Of a DNA stretch of 64,000 bases, positions 1 through 14,400 are shown one piece after another. The position numbers and the translations under genes are program-made. A model generated the notes under the pieces. The model did no database searches. It was not told the origin of the DNA and worked only from the letters and a program-made list of their open reading frames with translations. Within the stretch, counting starts at the first letter, position 1, and each line of letters begins with the position of its first letter. The stretch comes from Streptomyces sp. NA02950 (lineage in GTDB: Bacteria; Actinomycetota; Actinomycetes; Streptomycetales; Streptomycetaceae), in the NCBI RefSeq assembly GCF_013364155.1, contig NZ_CP054916.1, positions 310,001 through 374,000 on the forward strand, in the 5' to 3' direction.

Positions 1-2454
1 CGCTCCGCCGTCAGGCCGAACCGGCCGGCGTACCCGCGGGCGAGTCCGGCGCCCGCGATGTACAGCTCGCCGGTGACGCCCCCCGGCACGGGGCGCAGCG
101 CCTCGTCGAGCACGTACACCCGCATGTTGGCCATCGGGCGGCCGATCGGCACGGAGTCGGGCACGTCCGGCGCCGAGCGCAGCGGGAAGGCGGTGGCGAA
201 GGTCGTGGTCTCGGTGGGGCCGTAGCCGTCGACGACCCGGGTCCGCGGGCAGGCTTCCAGCACCCGTCGTACGGCCGTGGCGGGTACGGCCTCGCCCCCT
301 GTCCACACCTCGCGCACTCCGGCGAAGCTCGCCGGGGACTCCTCGGCGAAGAGCCGGAAGAGGCCCGCCGTCAGCCACAGTGCCGTGACGCCCTGCCCGG
401 CGATCGCTTGCTCCAGGGCGCGTACGTCCAGATCGCCTGGAGCCACCACCACGGTGCCGCCGGACAGCAGCGGCACCCACAGCTCGTATGTCGAGGCGTC
501 GAAGGTGTGCGGCGAGTGCAGCAGCACCCGCTCGTGACCGCCGGTGCCCGCCCAGCGGGGGTCGAGGGCCAGGGCCGCCACGGCGCGCTGGGTGACCGCG
601 ACGCCCTTGGGCAGGCCCGTCGAGCCGGACGTGAACATCACGTAGGCGAGCTGGTCGGGATGGCCGGGGACGTGGGGGTCGCTCGACGGCTCGTCGGCCA
701 GGGAGGCGTCGGCATCGACCGTGACGACCGCCGCGACCTCGTCCGCCGGAGCCGAACCGCGCAGTGCGCCGTCGGTCAGCAGCACCGACGCGGCCGTGTC
801 CCGCAGGGTCCAGCGCAGCCGGTCCTGGGGGGCGTCGGCGTCGAGCGGCACATAGGTGCCGCCGGCCTTGAGCACGGCCAGGATCGACACCACCAGGTCG
901 AGGGAGCGGCGTTGCAGCACGGCGACCGCCTGCTCCGGCCGTATGCCCAGCGCCAGGAGCCGGTGAGCCAGCCGGTTGGCCCGCGCGTCCAGCTCGGCAT
1001 ACGTCATCCCGGTGTCGCCGAGGACGACGGCGAGGGCGTCCGGGGTGCGTTGCGCCTGGGCCCGGAACAGCTCGGGGAGGGTGGCGTGCGGGAGGGGCGC
1101 CGTGGTGTCGTTCCACTCCTCGACCAAGCGGGTGTGCTCGGTGGGGTCGAGGACGTCCAGCCGGCTGACCCTGCTCCGCGGGTCGTCGGCTATGTGGGCC
1201 AGGACGCGTTGGATCCGCTCCACCAGGGTGCGGGCGGTGGCCTCGTCGAACAGGTCGGGCCGGTAGTCGAGCCGTAGTTCGAGTTCGTCGGCGGGAGAGG
1301 CGAGCAGGGTGAGCGGATAGTGCGTCGCCTCCTCGCCGCCGCCTCCGGTGATGGGCAGTCCGCCGGGCTGCCGGGTGGCGTCGGGGTCGTGCGGATAGTT
1401 CTCGTAGACCACGAGGGTGTCGAAGGTCGCCCCCGGTCCTGCCAGGCGCTGGATCTCGGTCAGTCCCAGATGCTGGTGGGCGATGAGTTCCGCCTGCTGG
1501 GCCTGGAGGTCCGTGAGCAGGTCGGTGAAGCGCTGTCCGGGCCGCAGACGGACCCGTACCGGGAGGGTGTTGATGAACAGGCCCAGCATCCGCTCGACGC
1601 CCGGCAGATCGGCCGGACGGCCGGCGACGGTGGTGCCGAAGACCACGTCGCTCCGGCCTGTGAGCATGCCGACCAGGACCGCCCAGGCGCCCTGCACGAC
1701 GGTGTTCAGCGTCAGACCGTGCTCCCGCGCCGTCTCCCGCAGCGCGAGGGTGAGCGGTGCGTCGAGCCGTACGATCACGTGGCGCGGCTGGACCGGCTCG
1801 GCGGTCCCGTCGGCCGGGGCGACGAGGGTCGGCTCCAAAGTGCCCGCGAGCACCGACCGCCATGCCTCCGCGGCGGCCTCGCCGTCCTGGCGGTTCAGCC
1901 AGGCCAGGTAGTCCCGGTAGGGGGGCACCGGCGGCAGACCGCTCGCGTCGCCGCCCGCGGCGTAGATCTGCGACAGTTCGCCGTACAGGATGGGCAGCGA
2001 CCAGCCGTCCGTGAGGATGTGGTGCATGGTCACCACGAGGCGGTGGCGGTCCGCGCCCAGCTTCAGCAGCAGCAGTCGCAGGGCCGGCGGCACGGTGAGG
2101 TCGAACGGCGCAAGGTCCTCCTCGGCGAGCCGGGCCGCCTCGGCCTCGGCCTCCGCCGCGGGCAGACCCGACAAGTCCACCTCCCGCCACGGCACATCCA
2201 CATCCCGCACCACCACCTGCACCGGGCTCTCCATCCCGGGCGGCTGGCAGAACGCCGTCCGCAGACTCGCGTGCCGATCGAGCAACGCCCGCCACGAACG
2301 CCGCAGCACACCCGCGTCCACCGCGCCCTCGAGATCCAGGTGGCGCCGGCCCACATACACATCGCGGGCGTCTTCGTCATAGCGCGCGTGGAACAACAGC
2401 CCTTCCTGCAACGGGGACAACGGCCATACGTCGACCAGGCCCGGCACCGCCGCC
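1..2454 (-). other. NRPS module 10: C-A (incomplete), predicted valine
   Basis: The C domain begins with the [14 protein letters not shown] motif of the D-accepting subtype, matching the epimerase of module 9. The specificity residues of the A domain, aligned by eye to the GrsA positions, read D-A-Y-W-W-G-G-T-F, which I associate with valine. The domain is cut by the window edge shortly after the YGPTE and AGxGLARGY motifs, so the terminal lysine and carrier domain are not seen. Confidence 0.75.
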
Positions 2455-5400
2455 TCCAGTTCCTCGACCTCCGCCTGGGCGAGCGTGACCAGCGGGAAAT
2501 CGGAGGGAGTATGACCACCGCTGTCCGGCTCACCGGCGTGCGTGGCCAGACCGGTGAGCATGGCGACCCATGCGGAGGTCAGCTCCCGCAGCGTCTCCTC
2601 GTCGAAGAGGCCGGCCGGGCCGCCCAGGGTGACGGTCAGCTCGGGCCCTTCGGGGAGGTCGCGGACCAGGCCGCCCGCTTCGAGCGCGTGCGGCAGCGCC
2701 ATTCGGGCGTCGGAGGAGCCGCCGAGGACCGTGTCGGCGTCGGGCTGCCAACTGGCGGCGGATGCCGTGTGGTCGGCGGGGGTGAAGCGGCCCAGGTAGT
2801 TGAAACCGACCTGTGCGGTGGGGAGTTGGGCGAATTCGGCCGCCGTCTCCGGGTTGAGATACCGCAGCATGCCATACCCCAGCCCATCCCCCGGGACCGC
2901 CCGCACCTGCTCCTTGACCCGCTTCAGCAACCGACCGGCCTCCACGCCACCGGCCCGGATCCGCCCGTGATCCACCCCCGAGGCATCCAGCCGCATCGGA
3001 TACGAGCTGGTGAACCAGCCCACCGTGCGACTGAGGTCCATGTCATCGGCCAAAGGCTCCCGCCCGTGGCCCTCCACATCCACCAGCACCCCGCCGGAAA
3101 GAACACCCCGCTCATCCAGCGCCGCCACCAAACCCGCCAGCAGCACATCATCAACACCCGCATGGAAGACGGCCGGAACCCGGGTCAGCAGCTCCGCCGT
3201 CACCGCCACCGGCACCTGCACCTCAACCCCACGGGTGCCACCCGCCACCGTATCCACCACCGGATCCAAGCCCCGCCGCCCCAACACCGGATCCGCACCC
3301 TCAAGCACACTCAACCACCCCGGCAGCTCCGCCACCCGCTCCGGACGCACCGCCTCCGCGACCAGCGCCTGCGCCCACCCCCGGAACGACACACCCACCG
3401 CATCCAGCACCACCCCGCCACCCGACGCATACGCCACCGCCAGATCCGGCACCAGCACCCGCCACGACACACCATCCACCACCAGGTGGTGGGCCACCAG
3501 CAGCAGCCGACCCGGCCGCTCGGCCCCCGCGTCGAGCCAGACGGCCTCGATCATCCGGCCGGCGACCGGGTCGAGCCGTTCCACGGCTCCGCGCTCGGCG
3601 TCACGCACCAGTTCTGTCGGATCGCCGACGGTGGCGGTGGCGGTGGCGGTGGTGACATCCACCCGCCGCACGGACGGGACAGCGGAGCCCTTCTCCGCCA
3701 CCTCCAGGGCGTCCGCCTCACCGTCGACCAGCACCAGACGGGCACGCAGCACATCATGGTGGTCGAGCACCGTGCGCAAGGCCGCCTCCAGCCGCGGCAG
3801 TTCCAGACCGGCCGGGACTTCGAGCAGCATCGACTGGGAGAACGTCCCGGTCAGCGCGGCCGGGCCGGCCCGCTCGACCAGCTCCCGCATGACCGGGGTC
3901 AGGGGCACCTGCCCCACGGCCGCCGTCCGGGTCTCTGCGGCGGGGCCCGTGGCGGCCTTCCCGGCGACCCGCGCGAGGCCGGCCGGGGTCTTGTACTCGA
4001 AGACCTGCCGGGCGGTGAGCAGGACTCCTGCGCGGCGGGCCCGGGAGACGATCAGCATCGACATGATCGAGTCGCCGCCCAGCTCGAAGAACGAGTCCTC
4101 GGCACCCACCCGGTCCAGACCCAGCACCTCACGGAACAGACCGCACAGGATCTCTTCCAGCGCGGTCGCCGGACCGCGCCCGGTCGATGCCCCGAACTCC
4201 GGTGCGGGCAGCGCCGACCGGTCCAGCTTGCCGTTCTCCGTCACCGGCAGGCGGTCCAGCGCCACGATCGCGGCGGGCACCATGTACTCGGGGAGGACCC
4301 GGGCCGCGGACTCCCGCAGTGCGTCCGTGTCCAGGCCTCCCCGAACGGGGACGGCGTACCCGACTATCCGCCTGGCCCCCGGCTGGTCCTCCCGTACCAC
4401 CACCGCGACCTGGGCGACGCTCTCGTGCCCGGCCAGCACCGTCTCGATCTCACCCAGCTCGATCCGGAAACCCCGGATCTTCACCTGGTCGTCGGCCCGG
4501 CCGGAATACAGCAGTTCGCCGTCCGGGGTCCAGCGCACCAGGTCACCGGTGCGGTACATGCGGTCCGAGCCGGGGAAGGGGCAGGCGACGAACCGTTCCG
4601 CCGTCAGACCGGTGCGGCCCGCGTAGCCCCGCGCCAACTGCACGCCCGCCAGGTACAACTCACCCGTGACACCGGGCGGCACCGGACGCAGGAACTCGTC
4701 CAGGACGTACGTCTGCGTGTTCCACACCGGACGCCCGATGGGCACGGACGCGTACGGCGTGCCGTGAGTGCCCTCCCACTGCGTGACCTCCACGGCGGCC
4801 TCCGTGGGGCCGTAGAGGTTGTGCAGCCGCACCCCGATCCGGGCGCGGAACTCCTCCACGAGGTCCGTCGTCAGAGCCTCGCCACTGCAGAAGACCATCC
4901 GCGGGGCGGCGCGATCGCCGGGGCCGATTACCTGGAGGAAGACGCCGAGCATCGACGGGACGAAGTGCATGACCGTCACGGCCTGCCGGGCCACCACCTC
5001 CATCAGGTAAGCGGGGTCACGGTGGCCTCCGGGCCTGGCCATGACCAGGGCGGCGCCCGCGGTGAACGGCCAGAAAAGCTCCCACACCGACACGTCGAAA
5101 CCGGTCGGCGTCTTCTGGAGCACCCGGTCCTCGGCGGTGAGGCGGTAGGTGTGCTGCCGCCACCGCAGATAGTTCGTGATCGAGCGGTGGCTGACCACCA
5201 CACCCTTGGGGCGGCCCGTCGATCCCGAGGTGTAGATCGTGTACGCGGCCGCGTCGGGCGGGATCGTGACCGCCACGGGGGCGCCGGAGCACGCGTCGAC
5301 CTCCGCGGCGGTCCGCGCCCCGTCCCAGACCGTCCAGCCGGCGGGTCCGGCCTGGTCGTCGGCGGTCGCGTCGGTGCACAACACGACCGTGGGAGAGGCA

Positions 5401-8400
5401 TCGGCCAGCATGTAGGCGATCCGGTGGGCCGGGTAGTCCGGGTCGACGGGGACGTACGCGGCACCGGTCTTCACGATGCCCCACAGCACGACCACGAGGT
5501 CGACCGACCGCTCCATGAGGACGGCGACCCGGCTCTCGGGACGGACACCGCGGCCGATCAGCCAGTGCGCCACCCGGTTGGAGCGCTCGTCCAGTTGCGC
5601 GTATGTCAGCGAGGAGTCCTCGTCGGTGACGGCGAGGGCGTCCGGGGCGCGGGCGGTCCGGGCGGCGAACAGGGCGGGGAGAGTGGTGGCCGGGTGGACG
5701 TGCCGTGTGTCGTTCCACTCCGCCACGACGCGTCGGCGCTCGGCCTCGTCCAGAACGTCCAGCTCGCTGGTCCGCAGCCGCGGGTTGCCGGCGATCTGTT
5801 CCAGCGCCTGGACCAGCCGTCGGGCCAGGGCACGGGCGGTGTCCTCGTCGAACAGATCGGCCGAGTACTGGATGCCGCCCTCGATTCCGGCGGGCGCTCC
5901 CCGCTGGTCGCGGAGTTCGGCCAGTCCGATCGACAGGTCGAAGCGGGCGGAGAACGCCTCGTCGGCGGGGATCGGCCGGACGTCGAGGTCTCCCAGTTCC
6001 CAGGAGGCGTCCGCGCCCGGTGTGTTGTCGAGGGTGAGCATGATCTGGAAGAGCGGGTGCCGGGCCAGGGAGCGTTCGGGGCTGAGGTCGTCCACCAGCC
6101 GCTCGAACGGCATGTCCTGATGGGCGAACGCCGCCAGATCGGTCTCCCGGACCCGGACCAACAGCTCCTCGAACGTCGGGTCGCCACTCGCGTCGGTGCG
6201 CAGCACCAGCGTGTTCACGAAGAAACCGGCCAGGTCCTCCAGGGCCGCGTCACCTCGGCCCGCGACCGGGGTGCCGACGGGGATGTCGGTGCCGGCGCCG
6301 AGCCGGGTCAGCAGCATCGCCAGCGCGGCCTGGATCACCATGAAGGTGGTGGCCGAGGCCTGCCGGGCCACGGAGGCGAGCGCGCCGTGGGTGTCGGGCC
6401 GGATGCCCATGGGGACCCAGCCGCCCCGGAAGGAACCGACCGCCGGCCGGTTGCGGTCCACGGGCAGGCGCAGCTCCTCGGGCAGGCCCGCCAGCGCCCG
6501 GCGCCAGTAGCCGAGTTGGGCGCTCAGCAGGCTGTCCGGGTCGTCGAGGTCGCCGAGGACCTCGCGTTGCCACAGGGCGTAGTCGGCGTACTGGACCGGC
6601 AGCGGTGCGAAGCCGGGCGCCCGGCCCGCGCAGCGGGCCGCGTAGGCCGTGCGCAGGTCGCGGGCGAGGACGCCCATCGACCAGCCGTCGACGGCGATGT
6701 GATGGGAGACCAGCAGCAGCACGAACTCCGGCCGTGCCGCGGCCGGCAGGGTCAGCAGTTCGGCGCGCCAGGGCAGGTCCCGGGTCAGGTCGAACAACCG
6801 GTTCGCCAGTTGCGCCATGACCTCGGGCAGCTCGGCCCGGGTGACGTGGTGCACGCTCAGGGCCGGGCGCCCGGCCGGTCCGTGGGCGATCCGCTGCCGG
6901 GGCACGCCATCGGTCTCCGGGAACACCGTACGCAGGGTCTCGTGCCGGTCGGCGACGTCGCCGAGGGCCGCCTCCAGCGCGACGGGGTCCGGCTCACCGG
7001 TGAGCCGGAGCGCGAGCGGCATGTTGTAGGCAGCGGCCGCCCCGGACTCCTCCAGCCTGTTGAGGATCCACATGCGCTGCTGACCGAACGACAGCGGCAG
7101 CACTTCGGGGCGCGGCCGGGCGACGATCCCTGCGCGCACCGCGGGGCCGTCGGCGTTCTCCACCATGCGGGCCAGACCGGCCACGGTCGGCTCGGCGAAG
7201 AGTTCCCGGATGCCGACCTCGGTGTCCAGGGTGGAGCGGATGGCGGCGATCAGCCGCATCGCCAGCAGCGAGTCACCGCCCAGGTCGAAGAAGGACGCGT
7301 CGACGCCGACTCGCTCCAGGCCGAGGGCCTGTGCGAAGAGCCCGCTCAGGATCTCCTCGACGGGGGTGGCCGCTGCCCTGCCTTCGCCACCGAGGCCGGG
7401 GGCGGGCAGCGCGGCCCGGTCCAGCTTGCCGTTCGCGGTCACCGGCAGGGAGTCGAGGACGACCACGGCGGACGGGACCATATGGTCCGGCAGTTTGTCC
7501 GCGGCGAAGGTGCGCAGCCCCTCCCCGTCGACGTCGTCACGGGCCGGGACGACATAGGCGACCAGACGCGGCACACCGGGCTGGTCCTCGCGGACCACCA
7601 CGGCGACCTGGCCGACGCTCGCGTGTGCCGCCAGCACCGCCTCGACCTCACCGGGTTCGATCCGGAAGCCACGGATCTTCACCTGGTCGTCCGCACGGCC
7701 CGCGAACACCAACTGACCGTCCACGGTCCACCGGGCCAGGTCACCCGTGCGGTACATGCGGGCGCCGGAGCCTCCGAACGGGCAGGCGACGAAGCGCTCG
7801 GAGGTCGGGCCGGGGCGCCGGACATAGCCGCGCGCCAGGCCCGCCCCGGCGACGTACAGGTCACCGACCACCCCCGGGGGCACCGGGCGCAGGAACGCGT
7901 CCAGGACGTACGTCCGCGTGTTCCACACCGGGCGGCCGATCGGCACAGCCCCGTCGCCCGGGGCCAGCGCCTCGGTCATCGTGGCGCATACGGTGGTCTC
8001 GGTGGGGCCGTAGGCGTTGACCATCCGCCGGTCCCGCGCCCACCGCGCGGACAGCGCAGGCGGGCAGGTCTCGCCCGCCACGACCAGCGTCTCCAGCGTG
8101 CCGGGCAGCCGGTCGACGCCCGCCAGCAGCGACGGCGGCACCGTCACATGGGTCACCGTGAAGTCGTCGAGCAGGTCCTCCAGCCGCCCGAACGGTGGCA
8201 TCCGGTCCGCCGGGGCCACCACCAGCGTGGCACCCGCGAGCAGCGCCATGCACACCTCGGACACCGCCGCGTCGAAGCCGAGCGCGGCGAACTGGAGCAC
8301 CCGGGAGTCCGGTCCGACCCGGAAGCGGTCGATCTGCGCGCCCGACAGGCCCGCGAGACCGGCATGGGTGACGACCACTCCCTTGGGTGTGCCGGACGAC

Positions 8401-11400
8401 CCGGAGGTGTAGATGACGTAGGCCGGTTGGGCCGGGCACAACGGAGAGACACGGTCGGTGGCGGCCGGTGCGGTGGTGGCCGGTGCGGTGGTGGGGGCGG
8501 TCGCGATCTCGGCGGCGGTCGCCGGGGCGTCCCACCGCACCCGTGCGGCTCCGGCCGGGAGCAGCCCGCTGGTCGATGTGGTGCACAGGACCGTCGCCGG
8601 GTCGGCGTCGGCGAGCATGTAGGCGATGCGGTCGGCCGGATAGGCGGGGTCGACGGGCAGGTAGGCCGCACCCGCCGTGACGACGCCGAGCAGGGCGACG
8701 ATCTGGTCTGCCGATCGCTCGATGAGGACGGCGACCCGGTCCTCCGGGCCGATGCCGCGGCCGAGCAGCGCGTGGGCGACCTGGTTCGCACGCGCCTCCA
8801 GCTCCGCATACGTCAGCGTGACCTCCCCGTCCGTCACCGCCACGGCATCCGGGGTGCGGGCCACCTGGGCCCGGAACAGCTCGGGCAAGGTCCGGGCGGA
8901 GGTCTCCCGGGCGGTGTCGTTCCAGGTATGGAGCACCGCCTGCCGTTCGGTCGGGTCGAGCACGTCCAGCTCGCTGAGCCGCATTCCGGGATCGGCGGCC
9001 AGCTGCGCCAGGACAGCCTGGAGCCGACGGGCGAGGTCGTGGGCCGTGGTGCCGTCGAACAGGTCCTTGGCGTACTGGAGGTCGCCGGTGATCCCGTTCG
9101 GCGCACCACGCTCATCGCGATGCTCGGCGAGGCTGATCGACAGGTCGAACCGGGCGGGGATCGCCTCGTCGGGGAGGGTGTCGGCGCTCTCGGGGTGCAC
9201 GGTGAGACCGGGGAGGTCCCATTGCGCGGGCGGCACGTTCTGCAGCACCAGCATGATCTGGAACAGCGGATGCCGGGCGAGCGACCGCTCCGGATTGAGC
9301 TCGTCCACCAACCGCTCGAACGGCACGTCCTGATGGGCGTAGGCCGTCAGATCCGCCTCCCGGACCCGCCCCAACAGCTCCGCGAAGGCCGGATCGCCGC
9401 TGACATCGGTGCGCAGCACCAGCGTGTTCACGAAGAAACCGGCCAGGTCCTCCAGGGCCGCCTCACCACGGCCCGCTGTCGCCGTGCCGACGGGGATGTC
9501 GGTGCCCGCGCCGAGCCGTGCCAGCAGCATCGCCAGCGCCGCCTGCACCACCATGAACAGGGTCGCCGACCCCTGACGCGCCACCTCCAGCAATGCGGCG
9601 TGTGTCTCCGGGTCCACTTCCAGCGGAACCGAGCCGCCCTGGTACGACGCCACCGCCGGCCGCCTCCGATCCGCCGGAAGCGCCAGCTCCTCCGAAAGGC
9701 CGGTCAACGTCTGCCGCCAGTAGTCCAGTTGGGCACTGATCAGGCTGTCCGGGTCGTCCGGATCGCCCAGCACCTCACGCTGCCACAGCGCGTAGTCGGC
9801 GTACTGCACCCCCAGCGGCGCCCACTGCGGCACACCACCACCCAGCCGAGCCGCATACGCCACCCGCAGATCACTCGCCAGGACCCCCATCGACCAGCCG
9901 TCCACCGCGATGTGATGCGCCACCACCAGCAGCACAAACTCACACTCCGACAGCGCCACCAACGACACCCGCCACGGCAGCTCACCAGCCAGATCAAAGC
10001 CCCGCGCCGCCTCCCCGACCAGCACCCCCGCCAGCTCCGCCTCGCCGACGTCGCACACGCGCAACTCCGGCCGACCCGCCGCACCCACCAGAATCCGCTG
10101 CCGCGGCACACCACCGACCGCCGGAAACACCGTACGAAGACTCTCGTGCCGATCGGCCACATCACCCAGCGCGGCCTCAAGCGCGGTCAGGTCCAGGTCA
10201 CCGGAGAGGCGCAGCGCGAACGCCATGTTGTAAGCGGCGCCCACCCCCGCTTCCTCGAGCTGGTTGAGGAACCACATCCGCTGCTGGCCGAACGACAGCG
10301 GGACCACATCGGGCCGTTCTCGTACGGTGATTCCGGCCCTGGTGTCGGCCCGGCCGCCCTCGGCCAGGCGGGCCAGGGACTCGGCGGTGGGTGCGCCGAA
10401 CAGCTCGCGGATGCTGATCTCGGCGTTCAGCGCCGTCCGGATGGAGGCGATCAGCCGCATCGCCAGCAGCGAGTCACCGCCCAGGTCGAAGAAGGACTCC
10501 TCGGCGCCGACCCGCTCCAGGCCCAGCACCTCGGCGAACAGCCCGCAGACCACCTCCTCCAGCGGGGTCGCGGGCCCGCGGCCCCGGCCGACGGTGATGG
10601 CGGGGACGGGCAGGGCGGCGCGGTCCAGCTTGCCGTTGACGGAGACCGGCAGCGCTTCGAGCGTCACCACGGCGGCGGGCACCATGTACTCCGGGAGGCG
10701 GTCGGCGACGTACTCCCGCAGCCTCTCCGTGCCCCCGCCAACGGTCGGTACGACGTAGGCCACCAGCCGCTTCACCCCCGGCTTGTCCTCCCGCACCACC
10801 ACCGCCACCTGGGCCACGCCCGCGTGGGCCGCCAGCACCGCTTCGACCTCACCGGGCTCGATCCGGAACCCACGGATCTTCACCTGATCGTCGGCGCGGC
10901 CCGCGAACACCAACTGCCCCTCGGCAGTCCACCGGGCCAGATCACCGGTGCGATACATCCGCACACCGGACCCGCCGAACGGCGCCGCCACGAAACGCTC
11001 CGCCGTCAGACCCGAGCGACCCGCGTACCCACGCGCCAGCCCCGCCCCGGCCACGTACAGCTCACCGACCACACCCGGCGCCACCGGACGCAGAAACTCA
11101 TCCAGCACATACGCCCGGCTGTTGTCCATCGGATACCCGATCGGCACACCATCCGGCACCGACTCCCCGGCCCTGAACGCCAACTGCGTCGTGAACGCCG
11201 TCGTCTCCGTCGGCCCGTAGGTGGTACGGACCGTCAGCTCCGGATGGACATCCAGCAGGGCCCGGATCGCGGCGGCGGACACCACGTCCCCACCCGTGGA
11301 CACCTCCCGGACGCCGGCGAAGATTTCCGGCGACTTCTCCGCGAGCACCCGGAACAACCCCGCCGTCGCGTGCACGTTCGTCACACCCTGGGCGGCGATC

Positions 11401-14400
11401 ATCCGTCCCCGCGCCGCCGCGTCCTGCTCACCCGGCGGCAGCAGCACCAGTCGGCCACCGTGCACCAGCGGCACCCACAGCTCATACGTCGAGGCGTCGA
11501 AGGCGTGGTTGGCCTGCACGAGGACCCGCTCCACGATGTCCTCGCCCCAGGTGCGGTCCAGGGCGAAGGCGATCACGTTGGCATGAGTGACGGCCACGCC
11601 CTTGGGCACCCCCGTGGAGCCGGAGGTGTACATCACGTAGGCCACCTGCCGCGGAGACGCGAGGTGGCGCGCATACCGTGGCCCGACGGGCTCGGGCACC
11701 TCCCCGACCAGGACCGCGCCGAGTTCCGGCACCGGACGGTCGGCCAGCACCACCGACACCCCGGCCTCCCCGGTCACGGCCCGCAGCCGCTCCACGGGGT
11801 GCCCGGCGTCCAGCGGAACGTAGGCCGCGCCCGCCTTCAGCACGCCCAGCAGTACGGCAACGAGATCGGCACAGCGGTCCATCACCACTCCGACCCGCTC
11901 CTCCGGGCGGATGCCCCGTCCGATCAGCCAGTGCGTGATCCGGTCGGCCCGCTCGTTCAGGTCCGCGTAGGTCAGGGTGGCGCCCTCACCGACGACGGCC
12001 ACCGCGTCCGGGGTGCGCGCCGCCTGGGCCTCGAACAGGGCGGGCAGCGTGGTCATGGGAAGCGGCCGCGCCGTGTCGTTCCAGCCGTACACCACCTGGT
12101 GCCGCTCGGCCTCGTCCACGACGTCCAGCCGGGACACCGGCACCCCGGGGTCGGCCGCGATCCGGCGCAGGACCCGCCGCACCCGCTCCGCGAGCGCCCG
12201 GACGGCTGCCTCGTCGAACGCGTCGGGCCGATAGTCGAACTGGAGCTCCAGCTCCTCGGAGGGGGACACGACCAGCGTGAGCGGGTAATGCGCCGCTTCC
12301 TCGCCCCCGCCGCCGACGATCCGGGCGGCGCCCAACTCCCGGGAGGACCGCGGGCCTTCCGGATAGCTCTCGTAGACGACCAGGGTGTCGAAGGTCGCGC
12401 CCGCGCCCGCCACCCGCTGGATCTCCGTCAGCCCCAGGTGCTGGTGCGCGATCAGCCCGGCCTGCTGGGACTGAAGGCCGGTCAGCAGATCGACGAAGCC
12501 GAGGCGCGGATCGAGCCGGACCCGGACCGGGACGGTGTTCATGAGCAGTCCGAGCATCCGCTCCACACCCGGCAGCTCGGCCGGGCGGCCGGCGACGGTG
12601 GCGCCGAACACCACGTCGCTCCGGCCCGTGAGCATGCCGACCATGAGCCCCCAAACACCCTGCACCACCGTGTTCACGGTCAGCCCGTGGACGCGCGCCA
12701 CCTCACGCAGCGCCCGGGTGACCGGCGCGTCGAGCGTGACGACGACGTGCCGCGGCTGTACGGGCCGGGCGTCGCGCTGCATGGGGGCGACCACGGTCGG
12801 CTCGGTGACCTGCGTCAGCAGCCCCCGCCAGGCCTGCCGGGCCGCGTCCTTGTCCTGACGGTCCAGCCAGGACAGATAGTCCCGGTACGGGGTCACCGGC
12901 GGCAGACCCCTCGTGTCGCCGCCGGCGGCGTAGATCCGTGCCACTTCACCGAACAGCACAGGCAGCGACCAGCCGTCCAGCACGATGTGATGCATCGTCA
13001 TCAGCAGCCGGTACCGGTCCGCTCCCAGCTTCAGCAGCGAGAACCGCAGCAGCGGCGGCACCGCGAGGTCGAACCGCCCCAGGTCCTCCTCGGCGAGCCG
13101 GGCCGCCTCGGCCTCGGCCTCCGCCACGGGCAGGCCGGACAGGTCCCTCTCGCGCCACGGCAGCTCGACCTCCCCCCTGACCACCTGTAAGAGTCCGCGG
13201 AAACCGGCCCGCAGATTCGCGTGCCGGTCCACCAGCGCCTGCCACGAACGCCGCAACAGCGCCGGGTCCAACGCGCCTTCCAGATTCAGATACCGCTGGC
13301 CCACGTACGCGTCGTGGGCGTCCTCGTCGTACCGCGCGTGGAACAGCAGCCCTTCCTGCAAGGGCGACAGTGGCCATACGTCGAGCAAGGCCGGGACCGC
13401 CGCCTCCAGTTCCTCGACCTCCGCCTGGGCGAGCGTGACCAGCGGAAAGTCGGAGGGAGTATGACCACCGCTGTCCGGCTCACCGGCGTGGGCCGCGAGT
13501 CCGGTGAGCATGGCGGCCCAGGCGGAGGCGATCGCCTCCAGTGCCGTGTCGTCGAACAGCCCGGCGGGGCACGCCAGCGTCAGAGTCAGCTCGGGTCCTC
13601 CGGAGAGGTCGCGGACCAGTCCGCCGGCCTCCACGGCGTGTGTGAGGACTGCGCGTTCGTCGGCGGTTCCACCGAGCGCCAGGTCCCGGGCGGGCTGCCA
13701 ACTGGCCGTGGTCGCGGTGTGGTCGGCGGGGGTGAAGCGGCCCAGGTAGTTGAAACCGGCCTGTGCGGTGGGGAGTTGGGCGAATTCGGCCGCCGTCTCC
13801 GGGTTGAGATACCGCAGCATGCCGTACCCCAGCCCATCCCCCGGGACCGCCCGCACCTGCTCCTTGACCCGCTTCAGCAACCGACCGGCCTCCACGCCAC
13901 CGGCCCGGATCCGCCCGTGATCCACCCCCGAGGCATCCAGCCGCACCGGGTACGAGCTGGTGAACCAGCCCACCGTGCGACTGAGGTCCATATCATCGGC
14001 CAAAGGCTCCCGCCCATGGCCCTCCACATCCACCAGCACCCCGCCGGAAAGAACACCCCGCTCATCCAGCGCCGCCACCAAACCCGCCAGCAGCACATCA
14101 TCAACACCCGCACGGAAGACGGCCGGTACGCCGGTCAGCAGCTCCGCCGTCACCCCCACCGGCACCCGCACCTCAACACGGCGCGTACCACCCGCCACCG
14201 TGTCCACCACCGGATCCAAGCCCCGCCGCCCCAACACCGGATCCGCACCCTCAAGCACACTCAACCACCCCGGCAGCTCCGCCACCCGCTCCGGACGCAC
14301 CGCCTCCGCAACCAGCGCCCGCGCCCACCCCCGGAACGACACACCCACCGCATCCAGCACCACCCCGGCACCCGACACATACGCCGCCACCAGATCCGGC

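Noticed and set aside
1320..13190. A 3956-codon open frame on the plus strand, and other long plus-strand frames such as 13221-14717, 18041-22216 and 27056-30844
   Set aside because: They lie antisense to clear NRPS domains, encode Arg/His/Gln/Pro-rich sequence with no fold, and result from the third-position GC bias of the real minus-strand genes.
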